From contig NZ_JAHTMW010000014.1 in assembly GCF_026236535.1 (NCBI RefSeq), forward strand, positions 186,001 through 250,000: a DNA stretch of 64,000 nt. The letters run 5' to 3'. This DNA comes from Streptomyces sp. SKN60. Its GTDB lineage: Bacteria; Actinomycetota; Actinomycetes; Streptomycetales; Streptomycetaceae. The translations under genes were made by a program, and so were the position numbers. Below the pieces are notes generated by a model. The model saw only the letters and a list, made by a program, of their open reading frames with translations, was not told where the DNA came from and ran no database searches. The stretch's first letter is position 1. Every line of letters begins with the position of its first letter. Shown piece after piece: positions 38,983 through 48,028 of the stretch.

Positions 38983-40086
38983 TCACAGCGACTTGGAGCC
39001 CGGCGGCTCCTCGCCGGGCTCCTGGCCGACGCCGGGCTCCTCGCCGGCCTCGCCCGGCTCCTCCGGCGGCACCACCACCTTCTCCTCCGCGAAGTGGCAG
39101 GCCGAGTCGTGCTTGGCCGGGGTGTCGGTGAGGCGGAAGACGGCCGGCACGGCGAGCAGCGGGACCTCCAGTTCGCAGCGTTCCTGCGCCTTCCAGCAGC
39201 GGGTGCGGAAACGGCAGCCGGAGGGGATGTTCGCCGGGGAGGGCACGTCGCCGGTGAGCAGGATCCGCTCGCGGTGCTCGCGCGCGTCCGGGTCCGGCAC
39301 GGGCACGGCGGAGAGCAGCGCCTGGGTGTAGGGGTGGGTGGGGTGGTCGTAGATCTCGGCGTCGGTGCCGATCTCGACGATCCGGCCCAGGTACATGACG
39401 CCGACCCGGTCGGAGATGTGCCGGACGATGGAGAGGTCGTGCGCGATGAAGACGTACGACAGCTTGAACTCGCTCTGGAGCCGGTCGAGCAGGTTGACGA
39501 CCTGGGCCTGCACGGACACGTCGAGCGCCGAGACCGGCTCGTCCGCGACGATGATCTCGGGCTGGAGGGCCAGGCCGCGGGCGATGCCGATGCGCTGGCG
39601 CTGGCCGCCGGAGAACTGGTGCGGATAGCGGTTGATGTACTCGGGGTTGAGGCCGACGACGTCGAGCAGGTCCTGCACCTTGCGGCGCCGGTCGCCCTTG
39701 GGCGCGACCTCGGGGTGGATCTCGTACGGCTCGCCGATGATGTCGCCGACCGTCATGCGCGGGTTCAGCGAGGTGTACGGGTCCTGGAACACCATCTGGA
39801 TGTTGCGGCGCACGGACTTCAGCGCGCGCGGCGACATCTTCGTGAGGTCCTCGCCCTTGTACCTGATCGTGCCGGAGGTCGGCTTCTCCAGGTTGACGAG
39901 CATCTTCGCGACGGTCGACTTGCCGCAGCCGGATTCGCCGACGATGCCGAGGGTCTCGCCGGCGGTGAGGTCGAAGTCGACGCCGTCGACCGCCCGGACC
40001 GCACCGACCTGCTTCTTGAAGAGGATGCCCCGGGTCAGCGGGTAGTGCTTGTGCAGGTCGCGGACCTGGAGAATCGCCTCAGCCAT
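38983..40086 (-). CDS. Oligopeptide ABC transporter ATPase (OppF/DppF type), operon 1
   Basis: A 367-residue ATPase. Walker A is GESGCGKST (50-58), Q-loop MVFQDPYTSLNPR, signature FSGGQRQRIGIAR (158-170), Walker B IIVADEP (178-184), and H-loop IAHDLSIVRHISD. The C-terminal oligo_HPY region has CRFRTRCWKAQERCELEVPL and HDSACHFAEEK, a four-Cys pattern. A proline/glutamate-rich tail (PPEEPGEAGEEPGVGQEPGE) is not present in the operon 2 copy. It powers import of peptides with the second ATPase. It overlaps the upstream ATPase gene by 8 bases, exactly as in operon 2. Last gene of the operon. Confidence 0.93.
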   Translation of the reverse strand: MAEAILQVRDLHKHYPLTRGILFKKQVGAVRAVDGVDFDLTAGETLGIVGESGCGKSTVAKMLVNLEKPTSGTIRYKGEDLTKMSPRALKSVRRNIQMVFQDPYTSLNPRMTVGDIIGEPYEIHPEVAPKGDRRRKVQDLLDVVGLNPEYINRYPHQFSGGQRQRIGIARGLALQPEIIVADEPVSALDVSVQAQVVNLLDRLQSEFKLSYVFIAHDLSIVRHISDRVGVMYLGRIVEIGTDAEIYDHPTHPYTQALLSAVPVPDPDAREHRERILLTGDVPSPANIPSGCRFRTRCWKAQERCELEVPLLAVPAVFRLTDTPAKHDSACHFAEEKVVVPPEEPGEAGEEPGVGQEPGEEPPGSKSL

Positions 40087-41062
40087 GGAGGCACTCCTTC
40101 CAGAAGTGGCAGGCGCTGGAGCGCGGTACGGGCGATTCGGTGACGTCGTACAGCGGCGGCTCCTCGACGCGGCACCGGTCCCGGGCGAGCGGGCAGCGCG
40201 GGTTGAAGGCGCAGCCGGGCGGGATGGCGAGGAGGTTGGGCGGCAGGCCCTTGATCGCGTACAGCTCCTGGCCCTTCTGGTCCAGGCGCGGGATGGAGTC
40301 GAGCAGGCCGCGGGTGTAGGGGTGGGCGGGCGCCTTGTAGATCTCGTGCACCGGCGCCTGTTCGACGATCCGGCCCGCGTACATCACGGCGATCTTGTCG
40401 GCGACGTCGGCGACGACGCCGAGGTCGTGGGTGATGAGGATGAGGCCCATGTTGAGTTCGCGCTGGAGCTCGGCGAGCAGGTCCATGACCTGGGCCTGGA
40501 CGGTGACGTCGAGGGCGGTGGTGGGCTCGTCGGCGATGATCAGCTCGGGTTCGAGGGCGAGCGCCATGGCGATCATGATGCGCTGGCGCATGCCGCCGGA
40601 GAACTGGTGGGGGTACTGGCCGACGCGTTCCTTGGCGGCGGGGATGCGGACCCGGTCCATGAGTTCGACGGCCCTGGCCCGGGACTCCTTCTTGCTCATC
40701 CCCTTGTGGACCACGAACATCTCGCCGAGCTGTTCGCCGACGCTGAGCACCGGGTTGAGGGAGGACAGCGCGTCCTGGAAGATCATCGCCATCTTGGCGC
40801 CGCGGACCTTCCTGCGCTCGTCCTCCTTGAGCTTGAGCAGGTCCTGGCCCTGGAAGCGGATCTCACCGCCGGTGATCTTCCCCGGGGGGATGTCGAGGAT
40901 GCCCATGACGGCCTGGGCGGTGACGGACTTGCCGGAGCCGGACTCGCCGAGCACGGCCAGGGTCTCCCCCGCGTCGACGGAGTAGTCGACGCCGTTGACG
41001 GCCTTGGCGATGCCGTCGCGGGTGTGGAACTCCACGTGCAGATCGCGCACTTCGAGCAGCAT
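40079..41062 (-). CDS. Oligopeptide ABC transporter ATPase (OppD/DppD type), operon 1
   Basis: A 327-residue ATPase with Walker A GESGSGKSVT, the Q-loop region MIFQDALSSLNPVLSVGEQL, signature FSGGMRQRIMIAMALALEPE, Walker B IIADEPTTALDVTVQAQVMD and a C-terminal Cys cluster (CAFNPRCPLARDRC...SACHF). The start ATG 41062 is 5 bases from the permease gene stop; the long open frame upstream of it is not coding. Its paralogue at 46000-47058 is very similar along the whole length. Confidence 0.93.
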   Translation of the reverse strand: MLLEVRDLHVEFHTRDGIAKAVNGVDYSVDAGETLAVLGESGSGKSVTAQAVMGILDIPPGKITGGEIRFQGQDLLKLKEDERRKVRGAKMAMIFQDALSSLNPVLSVGEQLGEMFVVHKGMSKKESRARAVELMDRVRIPAAKERVGQYPHQFSGGMRQRIMIAMALALEPELIIADEPTTALDVTVQAQVMDLLAELQRELNMGLILITHDLGVVADVADKIAVMYAGRIVEQAPVHEIYKAPAHPYTRGLLDSIPRLDQKGQELYAIKGLPPNLLAIPPGCAFNPRCPLARDRCRVEEPPLYDVTESPVPRSSACHFWKECLHG

Positions 41063-41067
41063 GGGCC

Positions 41068-42093
41068 CTACCTCAGCTTGGGGTCGAGGGCGTCGCGCAC
41101 CGCGTCGCCGAGCATGATGAAGGCGAGCACGGTGATGGCGAGCGCGCCGGCCGGCCAGAGCAGCATGTGCGGGGCGTTGCGGATGTACTGCGAGGCCGAG
41201 GAGATGTCGATGCCCCAGGAGACGGTCGGCGGCTTCAGGCCGACGCCGAGGTACGACAGGGTCGCCTCCAGGGCGATGTAGGTGCCGAGCGCGATGGTCG
41301 CGACGACGATGACGGGGGCGACCGCGTTGGGGGCGATGTGGCGCAGCAGCATCCGGGAGTTGGAGGCGCCGAGGGCCCGGGCGGCCTGCACGTAGTCGTT
41401 CTGTTTCGCGGTGATCACCGAGCCGCGGGCGATCCGGGAGATCTGCGGCCAGCCGAGCAGCACCATGAAGCCGATGACGGGCCAGACGGTGGCGCTGGAC
41501 ACCACGGAGAGGAAGACCAGGCCGCCGAGGACGACGGGGATGGCGAAGAAGACGTCGGTGATCCGGGAGAGGACGCCGTCCCAGCCGCCGCCGAAGAAGC
41601 CGGCCAGGCCGCCGAGGATGCTGCCGAGGATCGCGACGCCGAGGGTGGCCAGGACGCCGACGGTGACGGAGGTGCGGGCGCCGTAGACGGTGCGGGTGTA
41701 GACGTCGCAGCCCTGGCCGTTGAAGCCGAAGGGGTGGCCGGGCTGGGAGCCCTCCTGGGCCTTGGACAGGTCGCAGTCGAGGGGGTCTCCGGAGGCGATC
41801 AGCTGGGGCCAGATCGAGATGATCACCAGGAAGAGGATGACCAGGGCGGAGATGATGAAGACCGGGTTGCGGCGCAGGTCGTGCCAGGCGTCGGACCACA
41901 GGGAGCGGGCCTTCTGCTCGGGGCCGGGGCCGGCGGCGCCGGGGTCGGTCTCCTCGGGCGGCGCGGGGTTCCTCTCCAGGGTCTCGGCCTCGGCGGTGCC
42001 GTAGTCGGCCGCGCCTCCGGCGCCGGTCGAGGCCACGGCGCGACCCTCCTCACCGTACGACTCCAGCGGTTCAAACGGCTCGGGCTCAGGCAT
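41068..42093 (-). CDS. Oligopeptide ABC transporter permease (OppC/DppC type), operon 1
   Basis: A 341-residue permease with a long acidic/proline cytoplasmic N-terminus (about 1-75), six membrane segments and the permease EAA-like motif ALGASNSRMLLRHIAPNAVA. The end MLGDAVRDALDPKLR is typical. An extracytoplasmic loop after the first helix contains a Cys pair (DPLDCDLSKAQ, FNGQGCDVYTR). ATG 42093 overlaps the stop of the partner permease gene by 8 bases, the same overlap as in operon 2. Confidence 0.92.
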   Translation of the reverse strand: MPEPEPFEPLESYGEEGRAVASTGAGGAADYGTAEAETLERNPAPPEETDPGAAGPGPEQKARSLWSDAWHDLRRNPVFIISALVILFLVIISIWPQLIASGDPLDCDLSKAQEGSQPGHPFGFNGQGCDVYTRTVYGARTSVTVGVLATLGVAILGSILGGLAGFFGGGWDGVLSRITDVFFAIPVVLGGLVFLSVVSSATVWPVIGFMVLLGWPQISRIARGSVITAKQNDYVQAARALGASNSRMLLRHIAPNAVAPVIVVATIALGTYIALEATLSYLGVGLKPPTVSWGIDISSASQYIRNAPHMLLWPAGALAITVLAFIMLGDAVRDALDPKLR

Positions 42094-43009
42094 AGCGAAT
42101 CCTCGGGTCAAGGACGGCGTACAGGAGGTCGACCAGCAGGTTGGCGATCAGGAACACCAGGACGAGGACGGTCACGAAGCCGACCACGGTCTGGGTGTTC
42201 TGGCGCACGATGCCCTGGTAGAGCTGGTAGCCGACGCCGTGGATGTTGAAGATCCGTTCGGTGACGATGGCGCCGCCCATGAGCGCGCCGACGTCGGCGC
42301 CGATGAACGTCACCACCGGGATGAGGCTGTTGCGCAGCAGGTGCCGGGTGATGACCCGGCGGCGCGGCAGGCCCTTGGCGACCGCGGTGCGGACGTAGTC
42401 GGCGCGCTTGTTCTCGGCGATCGAGGTGCGGGTGAGCCGGGTGACGTACGCGAGGGACACGGAGGCGAGGACGAGGCCGGGGACGATGAGTTCGTTGAAG
42501 GGGGCCTCGGGCGAGACGGCCGGTTTGATCCAGCCCCATTCGACGCCGAGCAGCAGCTGGACCAGCAGACCGGTGACGAAGGTGGGGATGGAGAGGACGA
42601 CCAGGGTGAGCAGCAGCACCGAGGTGTCCACGGGGTGGCCGCGCTTGAGACCGGTGAGGACGCCGAGGGTGATGCCGATGACGATCTCGAAGAAGATGGC
42701 GACGATGGTGAGCCGGATGGTGACCGGGAACGCGGTGGACATCAGCTCGGTGACCGGCTGCCCGTTGAAGGCGGTGCCGAAGTCGCCGGTGAAGACGTTG
42801 CCCATGTAGGTCAGGTATTGCTGCCAGACCGGCTTGTCGAGGCCGAACTCCTTGCGCAGCTGTTCGGCGGTGGCCGGGTCGCAGGCCCGGTCGCCGCACA
42901 GGCCGGCGATGGGGTCGCCCATCACGTTCACCATCAGGAAGATCAACAGCGTGGCGCCGAAGAAGACCGGGATCATCTGCAGCAGGCGCCGGATCACATA
43001 ACGACCCAT
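42086..43009 (-). CDS. Oligopeptide ABC transporter permease (OppB/DppB type), operon 1
   Basis: A 307-residue six-helix permease beginning MGRYVIRRLLQMIPVFFGAT. It has the family's ITRHLLRNSLIPVVTFIGAD cytoplasmic EAA loop and ends LLYAVLDPRIRYA. It forms the membrane channel with the OppC-type partner. It is separated from the binding-protein gene by an 86-base gap with a strong stem-loop, which probably lowers permease expression relative to the binding protein. Confidence 0.93.
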   Translation of the reverse strand: MGRYVIRRLLQMIPVFFGATLLIFLMVNVMGDPIAGLCGDRACDPATAEQLRKEFGLDKPVWQQYLTYMGNVFTGDFGTAFNGQPVTELMSTAFPVTIRLTIVAIFFEIVIGITLGVLTGLKRGHPVDTSVLLLTLVVLSIPTFVTGLLVQLLLGVEWGWIKPAVSPEAPFNELIVPGLVLASVSLAYVTRLTRTSIAENKRADYVRTAVAKGLPRRRVITRHLLRNSLIPVVTFIGADVGALMGGAIVTERIFNIHGVGYQLYQGIVRQNTQTVVGFVTVLVLVFLIANLLVDLLYAVLDPRIRYA

Positions 43010-43036
43010 GAGGGGCTCCGGGGGTTGAGGGAAGGC

Positions 43037-43075
43037 GTACGGCCCGGCGCGGGGGTTCCGCCGGCCGGGCCGTAC
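43037..43075 (-). promoter_or_regulatory. Intercistronic stem-loop after the binding-protein gene, operon 1
   Basis: GTACGGCCCGGC (43037-43048) pairs with GCCGGGCCGTAC (43064-43075). It is placed between binding protein and permease genes, as in many ABC import operons, where it stabilises or attenuates the mRNA. Confidence 0.7.
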
Positions 43076-43095
43076 ACCGCCGACCTGCTACGGCG

Positions 43096-44730
43096 TCAGC
43101 TGACCTTGATCTGTTCGTAGACGGGCACGCTGAACGGGTTCAGGGTCACGTTGGAGACCCGCTCCGAGTAGCCGGCGCTGCCGTTCTGGTACCAGAGGGG
43201 GATGGCGCCCATCTGGTCCCGCAGCACCTCCTCGGCCTGCTGGAAGGTCTTCACGGCCTTCGCCTGGTCGGTCTCCGCGTTGGCCTGGTTGACCAGCTGG
43301 TCGAACTGGGCGTTGGTCCACTTGCCGTCGTTGGACGAGGCGCCGGTGTAGTACAGCGGCTGGAGGAAGTTCTGGATGAGCGGGTAGTCCATCTGCCAGC
43401 CGGCCCGGAACGGTCCCGGCATCTTGGACTGGGTGATCTGGTTGCGGAAGTCGGCGAAGGTGCCGATGGGGTTGCCGACGCAGGCCTTGGTGTTGCCGAG
43501 GGCCTTGTTGATGGAGTTGCAGACCGCGTCCACCCACTCCTTGTGGGAGCCGGTGTCGGCGTTGTACGAGATCTTCATCGTGCCGCCGGGGATGCCGCCG
43601 CCCTCGGCGACCAGCTTCTTCGCCTCGGCCGCGTCGTACTTGCAGGAGTCGCCGCAGAGGGTCGAGCTGAAGCCGCCGGCCTCGCCGAGCACCGGGGAGG
43701 TCCAGTCGGTGGCGGGGGTGCGGGTGTTCTGGAAGATCGTCTCGGTGATCTGCTTGCGGTCGATCGCCATCGACAGGCCGGTGCGCAGCTTCTCCTGGCC
43801 CGGCTTGTTCCAGGCCGGGTCGTAGAACGGGAAGGCGAGGGTCTGGATGATGCCGGCGGGCTGGTTGATGTAGCGGTCGCCGAGGTCGGCCTTGACGTTC
43901 TTCAGCTGGGAGGCGGGCACGTCGTCGACGAGGTCGAGGTTGCCGGCCGTCAGGTCGGTGTAGGCGGTGTTGTTGTCGGTGTACACCTTGAGGGTGACGC
44001 CACCGTTCTGCGCCTTGTCCGGGCCCGGGTAGTCGGCCCACTTCACCAGCTCCATCTGGGAGCCCTTGGCGTACGACTGGATGGTGTACGGGCCGTTGCC
44101 GACGGGCTTGGCGACCCAGGCGGCGTGGTCCGTGAAGAAGGCCTGGGGCAGCGGCGAGAAGGCCGCGTAGCCGAGGGTGTCGGGCCAGGTGGAGAACTTC
44201 TGGGTCAGCTTGACCGTGAAGGTCTGGGGGCCGGTCACCTTCAGGCCGGACATCGTCTGGGCCGTGGGCTCGCCGGACTCGGGGTGGACCTGGTCGTAGC
44301 CCTCGATCTGGCCGAAGAAGAACGCGTTGCGCTGGTTGTTCTTCAGGTTGGCGCCGTAGTTCCAGGCGTCCACGAAGGACTTGGCGGTGACCTTCTCGCC
44401 GTTGGAGAAGGTCCAGCCGTCCTTGACGGTGATGGTGAAGTTGGTCGAGTCGGTGGTGTCGATCTTCTCGGCGAGCATGTTGTTGGCCGCGCCGGTCTTC
44501 GGGTCGTACTGCTTGAGCCCGCGGAAGACCATGGACAGCACCTTGCCACCCTGCACCTCGTTGGTGTTGGCCGGCTCCAGCGGGTTCTGCGGGTCGCCCC
44601 AGGAGGAGCTGACGATCCCTTCGGCGCCACCGCCACCACCGCCGCCGTCGTCGCCACCGCCGCAGGCGGTCGCCGCGAGGGCGACTGCGGTGGCCAGAGC
44701 GGCCCACTTGGCGTGCGTGGCTCCGCGCAT
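43096..44730 (-). CDS. Oligopeptide-binding lipoprotein, operon 1
   Basis: A 544-residue SBP_bac_5 family solute-binding protein. The signal peptide is MRGATHAKWAALATAVALAA followed by TACGGG, with Cys23 as the lipid-modified residue (relaxed lipobox ATAC). A Gly/Asp linker leads to the two-lobed domain: GKVLSMVFRGLKQYDPKTGA, DGWTFSNGEKVTAKSFVDAW, GNGPYTIQSYAKGSQMELVK, LRTGLSMAIDRKQITETIFQ and LNPFSVPVYEQIKVS. Two Cys pairs (LCGDSCKYD; AVCNS...KACVG) probably form disulfides. GGGAGG precedes ATG 44730. It determines the peptide specificity of operon 1 and is much more diverged from its operon 2 counterpart than the ATPases are. Confidence 0.93.
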   Translation of the reverse strand: MRGATHAKWAALATAVALAATACGGGDDGGGGGGGAEGIVSSSWGDPQNPLEPANTNEVQGGKVLSMVFRGLKQYDPKTGAANNMLAEKIDTTDSTNFTITVKDGWTFSNGEKVTAKSFVDAWNYGANLKNNQRNAFFFGQIEGYDQVHPESGEPTAQTMSGLKVTGPQTFTVKLTQKFSTWPDTLGYAAFSPLPQAFFTDHAAWVAKPVGNGPYTIQSYAKGSQMELVKWADYPGPDKAQNGGVTLKVYTDNNTAYTDLTAGNLDLVDDVPASQLKNVKADLGDRYINQPAGIIQTLAFPFYDPAWNKPGQEKLRTGLSMAIDRKQITETIFQNTRTPATDWTSPVLGEAGGFSSTLCGDSCKYDAAEAKKLVAEGGGIPGGTMKISYNADTGSHKEWVDAVCNSINKALGNTKACVGNPIGTFADFRNQITQSKMPGPFRAGWQMDYPLIQNFLQPLYYTGASSNDGKWTNAQFDQLVNQANAETDQAKAVKTFQQAEEVLRDQMGAIPLWYQNGSAGYSERVSNVTLNPFSVPVYEQIKVS

Positions 44731-44835
44731 GGAGTGCCTCCCGAATGTGTCCTCAGTATTACTTAGGCCCCAATATCACCCCTTTGCCGGGAGAGTGCAT
44801 TTTTACGGCGTCCGTATGAACCGGGGCCGGACACA

Positions 44836-44877
44836 CGAAAGGCCCCCGCACCTCCAGGGAGGTGCGGGGGCCTTTCG
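44836..44877 (-). terminator. Terminator of the second peptide transporter operon
   Basis: CGAAAGGCCCCCGCACCTCC pairs with GGAGGTGCGGGGGCCTTTCG-type sequence around a short loop. It separates operon 2 from the promoter region of operon 1. Confidence 0.88.
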
Positions 44878-44897
44878 CATCGGCCTTCGGTACGTGA

Positions 44898-46007
44898 TCA
44901 GCTCGCGCCGACGACGTCCTTCTCCTCGGCGAAGTGGCACGCGGACTCGTGCGCCGCCGGCGTGTCCTGGCCGCGGAAGCGCTCCGGGATCGCGAGCACC
45001 GGCACCTCGGTGGCGCACTTGTCCTGCGCCTTCCAGCAGCGGGTGCGGAAGCGGCAGCCCGACGGCGGGTTGGCCGGCGAGGGCACGTCACCGGTGAGGA
45101 TGATCCGCTCGCGGTGCGCGCGGGCTTCCGGGTCCGGCACCGGCACCGCGGAGAGCAGCGCCTGCGTGTACGGGTGGGTCGGGTGGTCGTAGATCTGGGT
45201 GTCCGTACCGATCTCGGCCATCTTGCCCAGGTACATCACGCCGACCCGGTCCGAGATGTGCCGGACGATCGACAGGTCGTGCGCGATGAAGATGTAGGAC
45301 AGGTTGAACTCGTCCTGCAGCTTCTCCATCAGGTTGATGACCTGCGCCTGGACGGACACGTCCAGGGCGGAGACCGGCTCGTCGCAGATGATGATCTCCG
45401 GGTTGAGCGCGAGGCCGCGGGCGATGCCGATGCGCTGGCGCTGACCGCCGGAGAACTGGTGCGGATAGCGGTTGATGTACTCGGGGTTCAGACCGACGAC
45501 GTCGAGCAGCTCCTGCACCTTGCGGCGCCGGTCGCCCTTCGGGGCCACCTCGGGGTGGATGTCGAAGGGCTCGCCGATGATGTCGCCGACCGTCATGCGC
45601 GGGTTCAGCGAGGTGTACGGGTCCTGGAACACCATCTGGATGTTCCGGCGCACGGCCTTCAGCGCGCGGCCGGACAGCCGGGTGATGTCCTGGCCCTTGT
45701 AGAAGACCTCGCCCGCGGTGGCCCGCTCCAGGTTCATCAGGAGCTTGGCGACCGTGGACTTGCCACAGCCGGACTCGCCCACGATGCCGAGCGTCTCGCC
45801 CTGGAAGAGGTCGAAGGAGACCCCGTCCACGGCCTTGACCGCACCGATCTTCTTCTTGAAGAGGATGCCCTGGGTCAGCGGGAAGTGCTTCTGCAGGTTG
45901 CGCACCTGGAGGATCGGCTCACCGCGCTCGACGGGAGCCTCGATGGCGGCCACGGCCTCCGCCTCGGACACGCCCCCGGCGTTGTCGTTCTTGCTGAGCT
46001 CAGCCAT
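44898..46007 (-). CDS. Oligopeptide ABC transporter ATPase (OppF/DppF type), operon 2
   Basis: A 369-residue ATPase nearly identical in layout to the operon 1 copy: Walker A GESGCGKST, signature FSGGQRQRIGIARGLALNPE, Walker B IIICDEPVSALDVSVQAQVI, C-terminal Cys pattern (CRFRTRCWKAQDKC...SACHF). An extra 30 acidic/polar residues precede the domain (MAELSKNDNAGGVSEAEAVA). Last gene of operon 2, followed directly by a strong terminator. Confidence 0.93.
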   Translation of the reverse strand: MAELSKNDNAGGVSEAEAVAAIEAPVERGEPILQVRNLQKHFPLTQGILFKKKIGAVKAVDGVSFDLFQGETLGIVGESGCGKSTVAKLLMNLERATAGEVFYKGQDITRLSGRALKAVRRNIQMVFQDPYTSLNPRMTVGDIIGEPFDIHPEVAPKGDRRRKVQELLDVVGLNPEYINRYPHQFSGGQRQRIGIARGLALNPEIIICDEPVSALDVSVQAQVINLMEKLQDEFNLSYIFIAHDLSIVRHISDRVGVMYLGKMAEIGTDTQIYDHPTHPYTQALLSAVPVPDPEARAHRERIILTGDVPSPANPPSGCRFRTRCWKAQDKCATEVPVLAIPERFRGQDTPAAHESACHFAEEKDVVGAS

Positions 46008-47058
46008 GGATCGTCTCCTTCCAGTAGTGGCAGGCGCTCTTGCGGCCCGGCAGCTCGGCGCCGTCCTGCTCGGTGACCGGCACCAGGGCCGGCACCTCGG
46101 TGTGGCAGAGGTCGCTCGCCATGGGGCAGCGCGGGTTGAAGGCGCAGCCCGACGGGATGTTGAGCAGGTTGGGCGGCAGACCCTTGATCGCGTACAGCTC
46201 CTGGCCCTTCTGGTCCAGGCGCGGGATCGAGTCGAGCAGACCCCGGGTGTACGGGTGGGCCGGGCGCTTGTACAGCTCGTGCACCGGCGCCTGCTCCACG
46301 ATCCGGCCCGCGTACATGACCGCGATCTTGTCCGCGACGTCGGCGACGACGCCGAGGTCGTGGGTGATCAGGATCAGACCCATGTTGTACTCGCGCTGCA
46401 GCTCCGCGAGCAGGTCCATGACCTGGGCCTGGACCGTCACGTCGAGGGCCGTGGTCGGCTCGTCGGCGATGATCAGGTCCGGCTCCAGGGCGAGCGCCAT
46501 GGCGATCATGATGCGCTGGCGCATACCGCCGGAGAACTGGTGGGGGTAGTCGCCGACCCGGGCCTTGGCGGCCGGGATCTTGACCTTGTCCATCAGCTCG
46601 ATGGCCTTGACCTTGGCGTCCTTCTTGGACAGGCCGTGGTGGACCCGGAACATCTCGCCGAGCTGGTAGCCGACGGTGAGGACCGGGTTCAGCGAGGACA
46701 GCGCGTCCTGGAAGATCATCGCGATGCGGCGACCGCGGATCTTCCGGCGCTCCTCGTTGGACATCTTCAGCATGTCCTGGCCGCGGAACAGGATCTCGCC
46801 CTGCGGGATCTTGCCGGGCGGCATGTCGAGGATGCCCATGATGGCCTGGGCCGTGACGGACTTGCCGGAGCCGGACTCGCCGAGCACGGCGAGCGTCTCA
46901 CCGGCGCTGACCGAGTAGTTGACGCCGTTGACCGCCTTGGCCACACCGTCGCGGGTGTGGAACTCGACGTGCAGGTCACGGACTTCGAGCAGCGGACCGT
47001 TGTAGTCGTCGCCGGCGCGCGGCGCCGGAACGGTCGTCGTCTTGTCGATGGTGCTCAC
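46000..47058 (-). CDS. Oligopeptide ABC transporter ATPase (OppD/DppD type), operon 2
   Basis: A 352-residue ATPase with LLEVRDLHVEFHTRDGVAKA, Walker A GESGSGKSVT, MIFQDALSSLNPVLTVGYQL, FSGGMRQRIMIAMALALEPD, IIADEPTTALDVTVQAQVMD and the C-terminal Cys cluster. A 23-residue N-terminal extension is absent from the operon 1 copy. It overlaps the OppF-type gene by 8 bases and lies 13 bases after the permease gene. Confidence 0.93.
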   Translation of the reverse strand: MSTIDKTTTVPAPRAGDDYNGPLLEVRDLHVEFHTRDGVAKAVNGVNYSVSAGETLAVLGESGSGKSVTAQAIMGILDMPPGKIPQGEILFRGQDMLKMSNEERRKIRGRRIAMIFQDALSSLNPVLTVGYQLGEMFRVHHGLSKKDAKVKAIELMDKVKIPAAKARVGDYPHQFSGGMRQRIMIAMALALEPDLIIADEPTTALDVTVQAQVMDLLAELQREYNMGLILITHDLGVVADVADKIAVMYAGRIVEQAPVHELYKRPAHPYTRGLLDSIPRLDQKGQELYAIKGLPPNLLNIPSGCAFNPRCPMASDLCHTEVPALVPVTEQDGAELPGRKSACHYWKETIHG

Positions 47059-47071
47059 GTGTACGCCCTCC

Positions 47072-48028
47072 TCAGCGCAGCTTGGGGTCGAGGGCGTTGC
47101 GGACGGCTTCGCCGAGCATGATGAACGCCAGGACGGTGATGCTCACCATGATCGACGGGTACAGCAGGATGTGCTGCGACGTACGGATCGCCTGGACACC
47201 GGCGGAGATGTCGACACCCCACGAGACGGTCGGGGACGCGAGGCCCAGGCCGAGGTACGACAGGGTGGCCTCGGCCGAGATGTAGCCGCCGAGCGCGATG
47301 GTCGCGACGACGATCACCGGGGCCATGGCGTTCGGCAGGATGTGCCGGAACAGGATCCGGGTCGTGCCGGCGCCGAGCGCCTTCGCGGCGTGCACGTAGT
47401 CGGCCTGCTTCACCGTGATCACCGCACCGCGCATGACGCGGGTGATCTGCGTCCAGCCGAGGAAGGCCAGGGCGAACACGACGACCCAGATGGTGCGGTC
47501 GGTGAAGGCCTGCAGGATGACCATGGCGCCGAGCATGAACGGGATGCCGAAGAAGATGTCGGTGATCCGGGAGAGGATCGCATCCGTGATGCCGCCGAAG
47601 TAGCCGGCGATCATGCCCATGATGCCGCCGACGACCGTGACGATCAGCGTGACGGCTACGCCCACGATGATGGAGGCGCGGGTGCCGTAGATCAGGCGGG
47701 CGTAGACGGAACGGCCCTGGATGTCGTAACCGAGCCAGCCCTCGGAGCCGATACTGCCCAGCTCGGGCTTGCCGATGTAGTGGTGGCCGAGGTCACCCGC
47801 GGTCGGCGAGGCGCTGGTGAACAGGCCCGGGAACGCGGTGATCGTCAGCAGCACCACGATCAGCCCGGCCGACACGATGAAGTACGGGTTGCGGCGCAGG
47901 TCGCTCCAGGCGTCGCCCCACAGGGAGCGGGCCTTCTCCGGCTTCTGCGCGGACGTGGAGTTCTCGGCGACGGAGGGAGTGTCGACGACGTCCCCAGCCG
48001 CGGCGACGGTCTTGGTCACGTCAGGCAT
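47072..48028 (-). CDS. Oligopeptide ABC transporter permease (OppC/DppC type), operon 2
   Basis: A 318-residue permease. The polar N-terminus leads to SLWGDAWSDLRRNPYFIVSA and the first helix. The EAA-like loop is ALGAGTTRILFRHILPNAMA, and the end MLGEAVRNALDPKLR. It overlaps the OppB-type gene by 8 bases. The periplasmic-side loop (SPTAGDLGHHYIGKPELGSI) differs from the operon 1 protein and lacks its Cys pair. Confidence 0.92.
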   Translation of the reverse strand: MPDVTKTVAAAGDVVDTPSVAENSTSAQKPEKARSLWGDAWSDLRRNPYFIVSAGLIVVLLTITAFPGLFTSASPTAGDLGHHYIGKPELGSIGSEGWLGYDIQGRSVYARLIYGTRASIIVGVAVTLIVTVVGGIMGMIAGYFGGITDAILSRITDIFFGIPFMLGAMVILQAFTDRTIWVVVFALAFLGWTQITRVMRGAVITVKQADYVHAAKALGAGTTRILFRHILPNAMAPVIVVATIALGGYISAEATLSYLGLGLASPTVSWGVDISAGVQAIRTSQHILLYPSIMVSITVLAFIMLGEAVRNALDPKLR